DNA of 64,000 bases from Bryoerythrophyllum caledonicum (lineage: Eukaryota; Streptophyta; Bryopsida; Pottiales; Pottiaceae), in assembly GCA_963971425.1 (NCBI GenBank), contig OZ020515.1, positions 36,842,371 to 36,906,370 on the forward strand, read 5' to 3'. The notes beneath the pieces are model-generated. The model saw only the letters and a program-made list of their open reading frames with translations, did no database searches and was not told where the DNA came from. Of the stretch, positions 32,794-42,966 are shown piece by piece. The position numbers and the translations under genes were made by a program. Within the stretch, counting starts at the first letter, position 1. Each line of letters opens with the position of its first letter.

Positions 32794-35700
32794 TTAGGCA
32801 AAAACAGAGAAAAGGTCGCCGGTAATGTAGTCATTGTCCACCATGCTGACTAGGTAGAATGAGCCCTTGATCTGCAAAACAAACCCCACGTTGATGTCAG
32901 AAACACAGTTGGCAACACATTCCAAACTTGTCTTTAGAAACCACATAATAAGGATTCTAGCTGCGACGCCCCCAAGACTCTTCTATGAACCTAATAGGTA
33001 TTAGAAGTGAGGAAAGAGAAGTAATCGAACTAAACGAGGGGTCTTTTACTCAAACTTAGGGTGGCTTTACAAACAACTCTACTAATCGACAGTTAAAGTC
33101 AAGAAGATATCTGATTAGGTGGACAATTGGCCTACCTCCGAAAGAGTCTTGCGGGAGGCATCGTCTTCAGCGTAAAGGGAAGCCCATTCCTGGTCCCAGG
33201 CCTGGAAAGCCTCGTCCTTCCAGACCATGAAGCTCACTGGATCGACCACTGTGGGCTGGATCACCTCCTTCCCAGGGAACACACCCCACGTGACGGCGTT
33301 CACGTTAGTGGGTCCGACGTTAGACTGGGTCTGTCCCTTGGCATTCACTGCAATGTAGGTCAAAGAGGGGTATGATTTCGCCTTCTCCACCACAGCTTGG
33401 AGATTCTCAGGTGAACAGAAAAACTCCACGTATGCCTTCTGGTAGACAAAGCCGCCGGGACCTCCCCATCCTAAATTGAAAGATAGCAAAGCACAAACGT
33501 TACATTCAGAGAATTAAAGTTACGTCGCAAAGCGACGCAAAAGTACCATGTCCTTTGCACCTCTTTTCTCATTTTATATACTAAGTATCTAGAACCAGTC
33601 AAAAGAGGAAAAAGCGGCTAAGATTCATGGTAAAACATGGTTCACATTCTGTAAAACAGCTAGAACTAGTTATATCTAGAGTTTTAAGACCACCAAGCTG
33701 CTACATATCGCACAGCAGTTAAAAGTGAATAGATTTTAGTATTTTATGAATAATTGGAAAGGTGTCTTTTTCAAACTTTGGAAGACTTTACAAGACTCAC
33801 TGATATACAAACAGAATTCAACCCTGACTACTTGATAAATAGACCGAGAAGTGGACATACCAACACTCGGAGAGTCGGACTTCTCGCCATTGACAGCAGG
33901 CTGACTGTTGATCGTCAAGAACCCTGACTTGTTGAGCGCAACTAACTTCTCGTTGATCTGCACAGTCTCGGGCTGCAGACCTTCCAACTCTGACCACGGG
34001 TGTGTGCTCAAGCCTCCCTCGCAGTACTTGGCAAAAATCGCGTTCACATCCTCAGATGAGTTCAGTGGCACTGCCCACTCCTTCTGCATTTTCTTGCTGC
34101 GTGTCTTCTTCCTCAAAAACTGTAACCCCCCAAAACCAGATTTAAGTGTCAACGAGTGAAAAGAGAGTGGCGTACATGCTCGTTGTTAGTTTAGCAACGA
34201 ATGGGTGCACATAACAAAAATTGGATCAGAGACTCACGACTAATAGGAGGTAAACAAGATATCAAATGCTACAAGGGCCCTAGATAATTATAGCAGATGT
34301 GATGAGCTAAAGATGCGGTATCCGTGAGCTAACCTGATGGTCACTGAGGCTGCCGTATGCAGGGTTTCCGGTATCTCCCCATCTGCCCCGGGGAAATTCA
34401 TCCCAGCTAGTGGTTCGTGAGATGTAACTTCTGGGACGGTTGGCCCTGAAGAAAAGAGAAAGACACACTCAGACAACAACTTGCATACAGTTGAACGTTG
34501 AGCTGAACCCTGAATAAAGAAGCACAGACGCACCAGAAGATGGGACGCACATCCTCCTTTGTACGCTTGCTGTTGGTAGGAGGCCTCCATGGAAGAGAAC
34601 GGGTGACCTTGGTGAAGTCAATCAATCCCAGATTCTGGCAGAAGAAAAAGAACAAAGTCAAGAAGCGATCTCAACAAGGAGGAGATAATTTTTTTGAACA
34701 GATGCAGCAACAAGAAATACCTGTAAGATGCCAAGAACGGACTTCTCCAGATTCAGGGAGTACAAGTGCAACGTCTTAATGTCGTGCGCCAGGATCTTCT
34801 TGCACATTTCTGTGCCCAGGTGGATACCGTAGGCTCTGACTGCTTCGTCGTTGTCCTTGATGGGCTCGAGCGCGGCCATGATTTCAGCCGGCACCTTGGT
34901 CTTGCACAAGCTGGTCATGCGGACGAACCCCTTGTAGTTCTGAATGGGCATGATACCAGGGACGATTGGTACCTTGATGCCGATCTGGCGGCAGTCGTTC
35001 ACGAACTTCAAGTAGATGTCCGTGTCGTAGAACAGCTGAGTGACAATAACCTCAGCACCCGCATCGACCTGAAACACAAGCAACATTGAGTTCAAGAGAC
35101 AGGAACGCTCAACGACCATCCTGACGTGAACTAGATCATCAGACCAAATTTAAGAAACTATGTAATCAGCATGGTTGTAATTTTGTCCAAATCTGCACAA
35201 TGAACCAAAATGCAATACGTGGACCTAAGTACCGACCTTCTCCTTCAGATACGCAAGGTCCTTCTGGTAAGCTTCTGGTGTTGCCACTCCATCTTCGCCA
35301 ATCACCTCAGGATGAGCCTCTGCAACCAGGCACATAAAAATTCAGCCAATAAAAAAAGACAACAAAACACCAACGAAACATGATTGAAGCAGGTGGGCAA
35401 ACACGTTTCATGAAGACCAAACACACTTTTCGGTGATTTCTGCAACTCTCAGCAAGAATAAACTAATGGCACTAAGGTGAAGGAACTTTCGGCATACCGG
35501 GGTACCCAGCGACAGTAATTCCGAAGTAATCGCCGTACTTGGCCTTGATGTGCCTCACCAGATCTAACGCGCAAGAGAACCCTCCGTCAATGGTGACGAA
35601 CTTGTCCTGTCCATGGGGCGGGTCACCGCGGAGCGCAAGAATGTTCTGGATGCCGTTGGACTTGACGTTGTCCAGAGCCCCGTCGAGCGTCTCCACGAGC

Positions 35701-36035
35701 ATGTTGGTGCAGGTCAGATGCATCATAGTCTCGACACAAATCTACAAAACAAATCGTAAGGGAACGAGGAGAACAACCCAGGAACCCAATGTGCTTGTGC
35801 TCGTCCAGTTCGTTACCATGTTCTGCATCTTGTTGGCGATGTCGAGCGTGATGGCGGAGGTGGAGCCGCCGGCGCCCCACGTGATGTCGCAAAAGGCCGG
35901 CTGGTGCATCACCATGCGGTCCATTCGGTCGAACAAATTCTCCACGCCCTCCTCCGTCTTGGGCGGGAAGAACTCGAACGAAAACACCACATTGCCGCCC
36001 GCCAGCCCATTGCTGATCTTGTCGATCACCTTCAT
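32794..36035 (-). CDS. MTHFR: Methylenetetrahydrofolate reductase
   Basis: Reduces 5,10-methylene-THF to 5-methyl-THF, supplying methyl groups for methionine and AdoMet; cytosolic flavoprotein. Nine exons: 36035-35817, 35741-35498, 35319-35237, 35068-34721, 34634-34534, 34445-34334, 34119-33861, 33470-33136, 32871-32794. All introns are GT-AG, and the joined frame gives 592 residues, the usual plant length. The N-terminal barrel domain (about 1-300) has the catalytic Glu21 in SFEFFPPKT, then [20 protein letters not shown] and VAGYPEAHPE. The C-terminal regulatory-type domain (about 340-592) has [44 protein letters not shown] and a final [11 protein letters not shown]. The start ATG begins MKVIDKI, as in plant homologues. 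No defect is visible. Confidence 0.95.
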
Positions 36036-36037
36036 CG

Positions 36038-36252
36038 CTGCAAACCTCCGAAACCCTCACCCCCCCTAGATCTGCAACACAACCACCCCACCTCAAATCT
36101 CACAAAACCCAACAAAACTCGACGAGACAAAGGTGTATGAGAAATGCGTACACGCCGTTCTAGCTCGGATATGCAGGAAACCCACCAAAACCCACATCGC
36201 TGAAGGCTACTGCGAGAAAACAAACACTCCGCACAAAGAGTATGGGGCTTAC
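36038..36252 (-). other. Probable 5'-UTR intron of MTHFR
   Basis: On the minus strand a strong donor CAG|GTAAGC ends at 36253/36252, and an acceptor TTTGCAG ends at 36038, two bases upstream of the ATG. A promoter would then lie upstream of about 36260, before the repeat that starts at 36466. Confidence 0.55.
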
Positions 36253-36465
36253 CTGAGATGGAAATGAGGGATGGAGGAGACGGGAGGAGTGCGGAATGGG
36301 GGTGTTAGGGTGGCTTATGAGGGGCGTGGTGAAGCAGGTCACAGGGTGGATCTCCACCAGCCTTGTCGCACCTGACGAGTTATTACCCCCAGCTGCCAAT
36401 TTCGGTCCATTTTCTGTGAACCCTCATTTTCATTTTCTTTCTCTTTTGGGTTGTCTCTCACTGCG

Positions 36466-36930
36466 CTTCGGATTATCATTCTAAAACATATTTAGTTCAC
36501 AAACAAATATAACGTGAATTGGCAACTTTTGAACCTCCACATCTTGCACATTTGTTTCGAATATGCTGCACCCCTTCTCTACCTGTAAAAAATGGTGTGC
36601 AAGGAAATTACATCACGATTAACATGATGGTAATGTTTTCAGACCTTGTGTAGTGCAAAAATTTGACACAAGGTGAAGTCGAAGTCCGCTGATCCACTCA
36701 ATGCAAGGAAGAAAAAGAACGGTTTTCTCTACTTCAAACACTATAATCTTTCAATCCGTGCGGTCAAGTTTTATGATTCTTTGTGAGGATGTTAGTCAAC
36801 AAGTCTTGATTTAGATCCTACGGTTAGATGTAGAAATAAACCGTTTTGGTAACCTCATTACTCATTACACTAGAACGAGCAGTTTCAAAGTGTTTTTGGT
36901 GTGAAAATGCCTTGGGCCTTTAGGGGTTAA
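36466..36930 (+). repeat. Long-type TTAA-family repeat, left-truncated
   Basis: Begins abruptly at GGATTATCATTCTAAAAC (a mid-element position in 14715-15643) and ends CCTTTAGGGGTTAA at 36930. It lies upstream of MTHFR. Confidence 0.55.
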
Positions 36931-36934
36931 GAGA

Positions 36935-37075
36935 ATCTGACAGGTGTCACCTAGAAGTTCACAATCCATTCGGTGGACTATGGTGGTAGGCACCACGCAG
37001 ACAATAGGACTTGAACTCACAGCCACCTCACCGGTGTGCCATGACCCAAACCACTACACCAAGGTCGTGGTGCCT
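36935..37075 (-). mobile_element. tRNA-derived SINE
   Basis: Read on the minus strand, a polymerase III A box (TGGTGTAGTGGTTTGG, 37061-37046) is followed 25 bases later by a B box (GTGAGTTCAAGTCC, 37020-37007), then a non-tRNA body. The head cannot fold into a full tRNA with a plausible anticodon arm by eye. This is the usual plant SINE layout. Tail and target duplications are not resolved. Confidence 0.6.
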
Positions 37076-37109
37076 TTACAACATGTACATTTAGGTACGC
37101 ATCCCTAGA

Positions 37110-37350
37110 GGTCAACTTTTCGAGAACTTAGGGTACTATGAGGAGCTTTAGCCTGCATGGGGTAGGGCCCAAAAACATTGATTGCCAAACATTTCATTGG
37201 ACCAGAAACAAGGGACTCAAACTTCCTCATGCTCTCTTTCTTTCGGTTTATAAATCTCATAGAGTCTTGCACCATATTCCTCCTGGCTTGCCTCTTTGGT
37301 AAGCACTTTCAGGAAAACTCTATTATCACCGACCTGATACCAAATGCGGA
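37110..37350 (+). repeat. Dispersed repeat family, copy
   Basis: Same family as 26540-26830 (AACTTAGGGTACTATG, GGGTAGGGCCCAAAAACATTG, CACCATATTCCTCCTGGC). Confidence 0.5.
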
Positions 37351-37769
37351 ACTTCAAACATGGACCAGATGGGGAGACATGTGCACAAGGAGAATGAGGC
37401 GTCATGGTGGACCGTTGGATCGTGGGATCCCATGAAGGGCGCAGATCGCGCTTCAGGGACGCAGCCAGCAATAATTCACATGAAATTTTGGTTCCCTTTC
37501 TGCAATCAAACTGTGTTTTGTTTTGTTTTGTGCCAAAAATAATAACAAGAATAATAATAATTCACATGCATTGTATGGAATGAGTTTAATTTAGTGGGAC
37601 GTGGTGTTGCAGGGCCCAGGCTGACGAGGGTGTTCCGTGATCCATCACTCGCTCATCTCCTGGCTATGGCGTCCCAGATAGATGCCTCTCTATCTTTATC
37701 TCCCTTTCCCCTTCCTTGGACTCACCTGGGTGGTACATCCAACACTGCCAATGGTGTTGGTAAGGCTTC

Positions 37770-38315
37770 GGGCCGCTTCACACTATGCCCAAGTTGAGAG
37801 GCCGACCGTCAAAATGAGTGGCCAAACTATGGCGAGAGGCCAAACTTTTTTGCCAAAAAAATACATTAAATAATATAGATTGAAGGTTTGGCCGGTCGTG
37901 GTGTCAAGCCCCACAGGCCAAGTCCAAAGTCCAAACCCCATATCATTACTCCAAAAAAAATCAGCCCAATAATACCAGCCAATAAAAACCAGCCATAAAA
38001 AATCAGCCCAAAACAATCAGCCAAAAAAAATCAGCCCAAAAATTCGGTCTCTTTCATCTAGTGGTCTAGATCTTGTCAGTTTTTGATTATTTTGATAAAA
38101 AAACTCGACGGACTCTTGATTGTAGTTTGGGTCGACTAAAATGGGCGACCCAAGTTTTGCTCAAGAGGCCGTCGCTTTGGTGCCAAAACAACCCAAAAGT
38201 GTTGCCATGTAGGACGATGACCTTTGGAGTTTGGGCACAAGTGTGAAGGTCCAAAGCAATCTCATTGGTGGAAATCGACGGCCTCTCGACTTGGCCACCA
38301 AGTGTGAAGCGGCCC
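37770..38315. mobile_element. PIF/Harbinger-like MITE, copy 2 (full ends)
   Basis: The inverted termini GGGCCGCTTCACACT are present at both ends, and the similarity continues inward (AGTTGAGAGGCCG against AGTCGAGAGGCCG). About 75% similar to 993-1506 along its length. It abuts the PIF element that starts at 38320. The target duplication is imperfect here (TTC/TTA). Within it are several AATCAGCC repeats at about 37960-38040. Confidence 0.6.
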
Positions 38316-38751
38316 TTAAGAGCATCCGCACCAGCTCTCGCCAAGATGGGACCAGAGCCGATCTGATGGGGCGAGAGCCTCCACCGTCCCGCACCAGCAC
38401 TCAGAACCGGGTTTAGGGGGTTCCGGGCTCCTTAAAAACTGTGTCGCGCTCTTCAACTCCAATATTCTCGAAACGGCCCCTGCAATGGATTTTGAGGCAC
38501 ATTTAGGGTTGAGATTTGTTGGAGACTTTTGTTTTTTGTGACGGCAGGGAAGCGGGGACATGGGAGGGGTCGTGAGCTCCTTGCTATAGGAGCAACAGAC
38601 TTCATTGCGCGGGAGGGTGGGCGAGGTCAATGGCCACGGAGGGGAGTTGCTGAAGGCCGCGGCAGGTCAGCATGCAGGCACTGCATAGGGACCGGAGCAG
38701 GCTCAGCAGGCATCGCTGAACCACAACTAATCACAACACAGCCCAACACCA

Positions 38752-40503
38752 CACTATAAGAAAACAAGGGTTTTTGGGAAGTCAAAATGAACGGGAATTT
38801 TATTGATATGGACGTCAAAAGGGGCATTAACTAAAATCCGGGGTGTTTACGTGCCCTGGACATCCAAGAAAATCCGCGTGATGTCCCAAGAAACGTGTAA
38901 AAGTTTTTGGGACATCCAAAACGACGAGGTCTTTTCGAGGGCCTAGACCGTGCCATTTGGCGTCCAGCTTAGCGCCACGTGGAATTTTTGAAAATGGGCA
39001 GGGACACGTCACAATGGATTTCATCCATGACATGTCCGCCGACGTGGACCCCTGGAAAAATGACGCGGCACCGGCTGATGTGGCGCCCATTCTCGGATGC
39101 TGTTGGTTGCTGCTGATGTCCTCCTGGACATCATACAGAACTACTGAATGTCTACGTGTGCTTACAAATAGACGTTTACCTCACGTCTACATTTTTGTCG
39201 TTATTTCATGGGGTGTTTCCCGGGACAATCCTTGTGAACAAGTTTGTTTGTCGGGTTGTAATTATAGACATCCACATGATAAAAACGACGTCCTACTGAA
39301 CATTGTTTGTGTTCGAGGAATGCAACGGTGACGTCTACAAGTTTGTGGCAATCGGTTTGCTTTAGATGTCACTGGAAACGAGAGAACGGATGAGTACTGT
39401 AACATGTACGTGAACGACTTCACAGACGTCCATATCTACAAGCGTGTGGATTACATGGAACTCGTTCATATAAACGTGCATTAGAACGACTGAAGGTATG
39501 AAAACCCTGTCCACTTGAGCACTAATCATTTTCACTACAATGTTTAGCCACCTACAAACTAAGATTACTGCCCTTCGAGTGACATTGCATTGGATGGAAA
39601 CCTAACTCGTCCTGGCCTCACCTCAATGACACGTCCATTTCAACATCTTCACTGCACACGTGAATGACGTCTTCACGAACGTCAAAGCAGGCATCTCCTT
39701 CACTTCTTCCGACTTCCATCACCCTTATGCGCACGAATACGAAGGTCAGAATCGAACTTTGGCATACATTTGCAACCAATTCAACCCCCTCCTAAGCCAA
39801 AACCAAGGCATCCACGCATTAGGAGGGAAAGCAAGCCCCGAGCATGTCGGACTGACCTTTGGGGATTGGCGGTTTAGAATGTCCCACCGCCTTTGCTGGG
39901 GCCGCTTTCTTGGTCGCCGAGGGGGGGGGAAGTAACGACTCCGTAGACGTCCGCACGCACTCAATACACACACTCACACACCGCACACACAACCTCACGC
40001 GCACATATACACATCTAAGTCTCACACACACCTAAAACTACACAAACACCTCACGCACACACACTCTACACTCACACGCACACACAACGCACATACAACT
40101 CACACGCGCACTCACTTCTCACACGCGCACACACAGAAAGAGAAAGAGACACAAACCCTAGCGAGCTGAGAGAGAGAGAGAGAGATGTCACGCCCTTATT
40201 CACTCTTGAAAAAGTGAGGACTGCCCCCCTGCCCGTGAAGACTAGCAGGAACAGTCCCCTACGTTGACGTGGCAGGGGCGCGTTCTCCGAGATGTCCTTT
40301 AAAAAATCCTGATGTCCTTTTTGACGTCTCAAGTGTCAAGACGTTTTTGTGGATGTCTATGCGGATCCGGCTACGTCCTCACCTGTTTAGCTTGATGTCC
40401 CAAAAAAAAGGAATCTAGGCCGGGTCTTCAATCTTTTTTGACGTCATGTGGGACGTCCAAAAATACGCGGGGGCGTCTCAAAAACCCATGTTTTCTTATA
40501 GTG
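38752..40503. mobile_element. CACTA (CMC/EnSpm) element, non-autonomous
   Basis: Perfect 3-base duplications CCA flank it (38749-38751 and 40504-40506). Termini are CACTATAAGAAAACAAGGG at the left and CACTATAAGAAAACATGGG on the complement of the right, continuing with TTTTTG. Both subterminal regions are packed with GACGTC/GGACGTCC/GATGTCC words in both orientations, typical of CACTA transposase-binding repeats. The core has a CA-rich microsatellite (39955-40135) and a short GA run (40168-40184). No transposase is encoded. Confidence 0.85.
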
Positions 40504-40659
40504 CCACATAGGCACCGCAGCTAGGTAGAATGTAAAATGAAGAACCTCCTTGCGACGTATTTGAGGATGATGTAGAACTAGAAAATGGAGGATGAAGAAC
40601 TGGTAGGGGTCACGGACGTGGTGCAGCTTCACCTTCATATCATGGTATAAAGGGGCATA

Positions 40660-41535
40660 ATTATGTGCATGAGGAAGAGCGGCAGTTGACGCAGAGCATG
40701 CTTGCCATTTCCCAAGATCCAATTGTGGGCAATTAATAACGGGCAACTGCATTTTGGGAGCGCATTGGCAGCCATTATGAAGAACATCGGCCTATGGGAA
40801 TGGGTTTTATAGGGGCGCGATCATTGGAAAGAAAATGGGGGCAAATTAAACATGATTTAAGCAAGTTTGTTGATGTTTTTCAACAGGTGCAGAGCCTCAA
40901 TCCAAGTGGAAGGAGTGCAACGAACTTGTTGCAAATGTCGAAAGATCTGTGGCAACAAAATAGCTCCAAGAATACAGACTTCATGTTTGAGCACTGTTGG
41001 CTGCTTGTCAAAGATTTCCCTCGGTGAGCGGATGGTTGGAGTGAAGGCAAGCAGATTACACCACAAAGGCGCCAGGGCAACTTCTCTCAGCAAGAGTCCA
41101 ATAAAGCTGCCGAATCCGGTCCATCATTGAGGAGTCAAATGAGGACAAGGTGCGCCTTGTTTTGAGAGGTCGGCCCCATGGCTGCAAGGCTGCGAAGGAG
41201 CAACACAAACTGCTGAAGCTGAAAGAAGGGGGGGGTTATGCATAGGCTGCAGCTCAAGAAATCATGGCCCAAGCCATGGTGAGGAAAGTGGCACAAATGG
41301 AGGAGCACAACAACATCATGCTCACATGACGTTGCGAAGTCAAATTGATACACCAGAGGCACAAAAATATCTTCGTCTTCGACAAGCGGAGGAACTGAAG
41401 AAGTTGCGTAGGAGATTGGCAGAAGATGAGCGACGTGAGCGTGAGGAGGAGGAGAGTTCGAAGGAGGCCTGGGAAGCCACGAAGGCAGCCAAGGAGGCTA
41501 ACATGCGGCTGAATTTGGAGACCCAAAGATAGTTG
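40660..41535 (+). pseudogene. PIF/Harbinger ORF1 relic (Myb/SANT-like)
   Basis: The region encodes, with frame breaks, the DNA-binding partner protein of PIF transposase. Recognisable pieces are AISQDPIVGN near 40700, ATAFWERIGSHYEEHRP at about 40740, RSLERKWGQIKHDLSKF at 40815-40865 and FMFEHCWLLVKDFPRW at 40980-41028. A charged C-terminal coiled-coil segment follows at 41326-41532 (ELKKLRRRLAEDERRE). Stops such as those at 40732-40737 and shifts near 41030-41320 make it non-functional. Confidence 0.65.
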
Positions 41536-42151
41536 GGCAACGGCCTAGGAGGACCGCAACCTAGTCCCCGTCCCCATGCACAATTAGATGACGAAATGGC
41601 TGAGTACGAGCCGAAAGACGAGGGAGAGCAATTGAGGCATGCAGTTGGAACGGACGACGATGAAGAACCTCCGTTGCAGTACAACGAATAGGGATCGGAG
41701 TTCACCGGCAGCCACAACGGCATGGCATCGAGGCATGCAGGTTTTCAAGGCGCGGATCCCGAGGTCAGAGTTGATGTGCATGAGCAGTTGACTCCCACCG
41801 ACCTAAACGCAGGCACACCCGAGGAGCACTACTCCGCTGCAGCAGACGAGCACGACTTCAGCTCCAGATGGGTCCAACATGACGAGCAAGCCTCCCAAGT
41901 TGTCGGTAGTGCCACAACAGGTTCAGTTGGGTATGCGTGTTCATGGGACAATTTAGTGCACGTAGATCATAGAATGCAGACACGATGGGAGGTACTTGCA
42001 GGTTCGAACACAATAGAGGGACAAGAAGTGGTAGTAGAGGAAAATGTCGACATAGGGCTTGCCCTAAACCGCAACTTTAATATGTAAAAATGAACAACAA
42101 TTAAGCCAAGTTGGCCCCTATTAGTTCCCACAGATGCTCAATGAGGTCATC

Positions 42152-42966
42152 TCAAAGAGAGAAATGTGTGTCTGAATATTCTATGGCTATAGTATTTGAC
42201 ACCAAATTGTCAAATGTCAGTCCCCGCTCTACAGGAATCGCCCCTTCCATCAACTCTGGAATCAAGTCTTCCAACCCTTCCACATCTCTTTCATCATCTA
42301 TAATCATATTATGCAAAATACAACACGTGAACATGATGTCCGCAATGACCTCCATGCTCCAGTGTTGGCAAGGATTTTTTATGATGGCAAAACGCGCTTG
42401 GAGGACGCCAAAGCAGCGCTCCATGTCCTTTCACACCCCTTCTACAGTGCAGCAAAATGCGCTCTCTTCTCGTCCTCTAGCAAGTGTATCGTTTGCACAA
42501 AGCATGACCACTCGGGGTATATGCCATCCCTGAGCAGGTAGAACCGATCATATTGTTTCCCATTTATCTCAAAGTGATAGTCATGGGCCACACTAGTGAA
42601 CATATTGTGAATTAGAGGTGAGCGGTCCAGGACATTTAGGTCATTATTGGATCCCGGCAAACCGAAAAACGCATGCCAAATATGCAAGTCACGATCCGTT
42701 ATAGCCTCAAAAATAATAGATTTCTTTCCACTTCTATCTCCATAATCCCCTTGCCACGCAACTAGACAATTCTTCCATTGATAATGCATACAGCCTACAG
42801 ATGCGAACATACTGCCTACAGATGCGAACATACTAGGAAAGCCACGCTCAAGATTAATTGCAAATTGCCTCTCAAAATCACCTTGACTAGGTTGTCGTAG
42901 ATGATGCGCCCCGTTCCTCACGGATAGCTACGCAAAACCTCTTCAATGACTCCATCGCGGTAGGCA
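42152..42966 (-). pseudogene. PIF/Harbinger DDE transposase relic (HARBI1-like)
   Basis: Two open segments (42921-42442 and 42424-42152) match the HARBI1-like nuclease: HHLRQPSQGDFERQFAINLE, MHYQWKNCLVAWQGDYGDR, FEAITDRDLHIWHAFFG, NNDLNVLDRSPLI, then ERCFGVLQARFAIIKNPC and FTCCILHNMIIDDE. Breaks: a frameshift near 42921 (upstream text continues to about 42966), another between the segments near 42430, and a 21-base tandem duplication (42788-42829) giving SMFASVG twice. Where the family has a catalytic Asp in the SIDCMH motif, this copy has Gly, so it is inactive. Confidence 0.75.

Larger units (their letters stand above)
38320..42966. mobile_element. Decayed PIF/Harbinger element with CACTA insertion
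   Basis: It begins with TAA then GAGCATCCGCACC (38317-38332), the same terminus as the MITE at 5372. It holds a plus-strand Myb-like ORF1 relic (40660-41535) and a minus-strand DDE transposase relic (42152-42966), the convergent arrangement usual for PIF/Harbinger. A CACTA element (38752-40503) sits in the 5' part. The right terminus is not found; LINE sequence begins at about 42967, so that end was probably lost or displaced. Confidence 0.65.

Noticed and set aside
37007-37061. Functional tRNA gene
   Set aside because: A and B boxes are present, but I cannot fold a complete cloverleaf with acceptor pairing, and a non-tRNA body follows; SINE is the better call.
39955-40135. CRISPR-like or regulatory repeat array
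   Set aside because: It is a CA-rich microsatellite inside a CACTA element, without spacers.
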